Shown: positions 62,738-64,000 of the stretch, in pieces
How the letters are laid out: each line of letters begins with the position of its first letter
How positions within the stretch are numbered: position 1 is the first letter of the stretch
Source of the DNA: Enterobacteriaceae endosymbiont of Donacia vulgaris
Lineage (GTDB): Bacteria > Pseudomonadota > Gammaproteobacteria > Enterobacterales > Enterobacteriaceae
NCBI RefSeq assembly: GCF_012568445.1
Contig: NZ_CP046190.1
Span: forward strand, 126,293-190,292
DNA: 64,000 bases
Direction of reading: 5' to 3'
The notes under the pieces: generated by a model
The model's input: the letters and a program-made list of their open reading frames with translations, nothing else
Databases searched by the model: none
Told to the model about the DNA's origin: nothing
Position numbers and translations under genes: made by a program

Positions 62738-64000
62738 TTATTTTTTAATATTATTTAAAGATTTCATATGAATCATATAATTTCTTAAAATATAACCTAC
62801 TTTTTCAATAGGATGATTTCTAATATTAAAATTTAAATCACGTAAATATTTATTATTTATAAATTTATCTTTTATTTTTACTAAACCTAAATCTTCTGAT
62901 GTAAGATTATTAATAAAATTTTTTAATAATGGAATAGCATTATTAGAAAATAGATAACTACCATATTCAGCTGTATTTGATATTACTTTATTCATTTCAT
63001 ATAATTTTTTTCTTGCAATAGTATTAGCTATTAAAGGTAACTCATGTAATGATTCATAATATGCTGATGCAGCAGATATACCTGATTCTATCATTAATTC
63101 AAAAGATAATTCGATACTACTTTTAATAATAGCAATAATGACAATTCCTTTATCAAAATATTCTTGTTCTTTTATATTATCGTTTTTAATATTTTTAGTT
63201 TTTTCAAAATTATTATTTTTATATATTTTTCTCCATTTTATTAAATTAATATTATTATTTTTCCAATCTTCCATAAGTTCTTTGGAAAATTTACCTGAAA
63301 TTATATTATCAATATGTAAAGAAAATAAAGGTTTTAATTTTTTTTTTAAAATTAGTGATAATTCATATGCACGTATTTTATTAACATTATTTAATCGATC
63401 CATCATTAAACTAATACCTCCTTGTTTTAAAGATTCTGTAATATATTCCCAACCAAATTGAATTAATTGTGAAGCATATAATGGATTAATATTTAATTTT
63501 AATAATTTATCAAATAATAAAACAGATGTTGTTTGTAACATTCCACATAATACTGTTTGCTCTCCCATTAAATCTGATTTTACTTCAGCCGAAAAAGATG
63601 ATTCTAATACCCCTGCTTTATGGCTTCCAAGCGCAAAAGCCCATGATTTTGCTATATCAAATCCATTTATATTATGATACGTACTGTTTTGATGAACAGC
63701 AATTAAAGTGGGTACCCCAAAATTTCTTTTAAATTCTTCTCTTACTTCAGTACCAGGACATTTAGGGGCTACCATAATTACAGTAATATCTTTAGGAATA
63801 TTTTCTCCTTCTTCAATAATATTAAAACCATGAGAATATCCTAATGTAGCTCCTTTTTTTATTAAAGATTTAATATTTTTTAAAACATTATGATGATTAT
63901 TATCAGGAGTTAAATTAATTATTAAATCTGCATCAGGTATTAAATCTTTATAAGAACCAATACGAAAATTATTTTTATATGCTCTTTGCCAAGATAAATT
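62738..64000 (-). CDS. ilvC: Ketol-acid reductoisomerase (5' part outside window)
   Basis: NADPH-dependent second step of valine and isoleucine synthesis. The reading frame runs open from the ilvC stop at 62738 to the right edge, 420 codons; the Met at 63775 is internal, because the upstream frame reads [11 protein letters not shown] and [13 protein letters not shown], which belong to the N-terminal NADPH domain. About the first 75 residues lie beyond the window. The two C-terminal helical domains ([20 protein letters not shown]) are complete, making this the long class II enzyme of Enterobacterales. Retention suggests branched-chain amino acid provisioning. No ilvY neighbour is in view. Confidence 0.97.
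   Translation of the reverse strand, partial: NLSWQRAYKNNFRIGSYKDLIPDADLIINLTPDNNHHNVLKNIKSLIKKGATLGYSHGFNIIEEGENIPKDITVIMVAPKCPGTEVREEFKRNFGVPTLIAVHQNSTYHNINGFDIAKSWAFALGSHKAGVLESSFSAEVKSDLMGEQTVLCGMLQTTSVLLFDKLLKLNINPLYASQLIQFGWEYITESLKQGGISLMMDRLNNVNKIRAYELSLILKKKLKPLFSLHIDNIISGKFSKELMEDWKNNNINLIKWRKIYKNNNFEKTKNIKNDNIKEQEYFDKGIVIIAIIKSSIELSFELMIESGISAASAYYESLHELPLIANTIARKKLYEMNKVISNTAEYGSYLFSNNAIPLLKNFINNLTSEDLGLVKIKDKFINNKYLRDLNFNIRNHPIEKVGYILRNYMIHMKSLNNIKK

Noticed and set aside
63526-63775. ilvC starting at the Met at 63775
   Set aside because: The frame stays open to the window edge and encodes clear NADPH-domain sequence, so this Met is internal and the gene is only cut by the window.

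Overview
The window looks like 64 kb of chromosome from a long-term, vertically inherited gammaproteobacterial (Enterobacterales-like) symbiont, most likely of an insect. The evidence is a very low GC content (about a fifth by eye), almost every gene having its closest recognisable counterpart in Escherichia coli, E. coli-like gene order with internal genes excised, slightly shortened proteins, long A/T homopolymers inside genes, short AT-only intergenic regions, and no insertion sequence, prophage, CRISPR array, toxin-antitoxin pair or horizontally acquired cargo. I cannot name the species. I count 49 protein genes (ilvC is cut by the right edge) and three tRNA genes (Asn-GUU, Gly-GCC, Phe-GAA), none with an encoded CCA end.

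Layout. 1-6 kb: gyrA, mutS and ybhL on the minus strand. 6-16 kb: a plus-strand dcw-type cluster rsmH-murE-murF-mraY-murD-murG-murC-ddlB that has lost ftsL, ftsI, ftsW, ftsQ, ftsA, ftsZ and lpxC. 16-23 kb: a small DUF721/DciA-like gene, secA, then dnaJ and dnaK on the minus strand behind a nearly unchanged sigma-32 promoter. 23-32 kb: pepA-valS-argI, an orphan potD, tRNA-Asn, and prmB-aroC facing a peroxiredoxin gene. 32-38 kb: rsmC-apaH-apaG-rsmA-surA (minus) and djlA (plus), with pdxA and lptD missing from the block. 38-43 kb: acpS-era-rnc-lepB-lepA with pdxJ and recO missing. 43-55 kb: prlC, rlmB, miaA, mutL, tRNA-Gly, orn, psd, the EF-P modification set epmA-efp-epmB, then groL-groS, all in the E. 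coli order of that region minus many genes. 55-64 kb: tRNA-Phe, ompA, ygfZ, carB-carA and ilvC.

Functionally the window keeps peptidoglycan precursor synthesis, protein folding and export (SecA, LepB, SurA, DnaKJ, GroESL), translation quality (RsmA, RsmC, RsmH, RlmB, MiaA, LepA, EF-P with both of its modifying enzymes), mismatch repair (MutS, MutL) and a few nutrient-provisioning steps: carAB plus argI (citrulline/arginine and pyrimidines), aroC (chorismate) and ilvC (branched-chain amino acids). This is the usual profile of a nutritional symbiont.

The most interesting signals are losses and eroded motifs, not a new system. The murein precursor pathway has every divisome gene removed from within its cluster; lpxC and lptD are both gone while ompA and surA remain; pdxA and pdxJ are both gone. 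MiaA has a Lys where the P-loop Gly should be, RsmA has SLPY for NLPY, the Era KH domain has lost the second Gly of GxxG, orn carries a 17-base homopolymer, and tRNA-Phe has a mismatch in its anticodon stem. I saw no convincing previously undescribed system.
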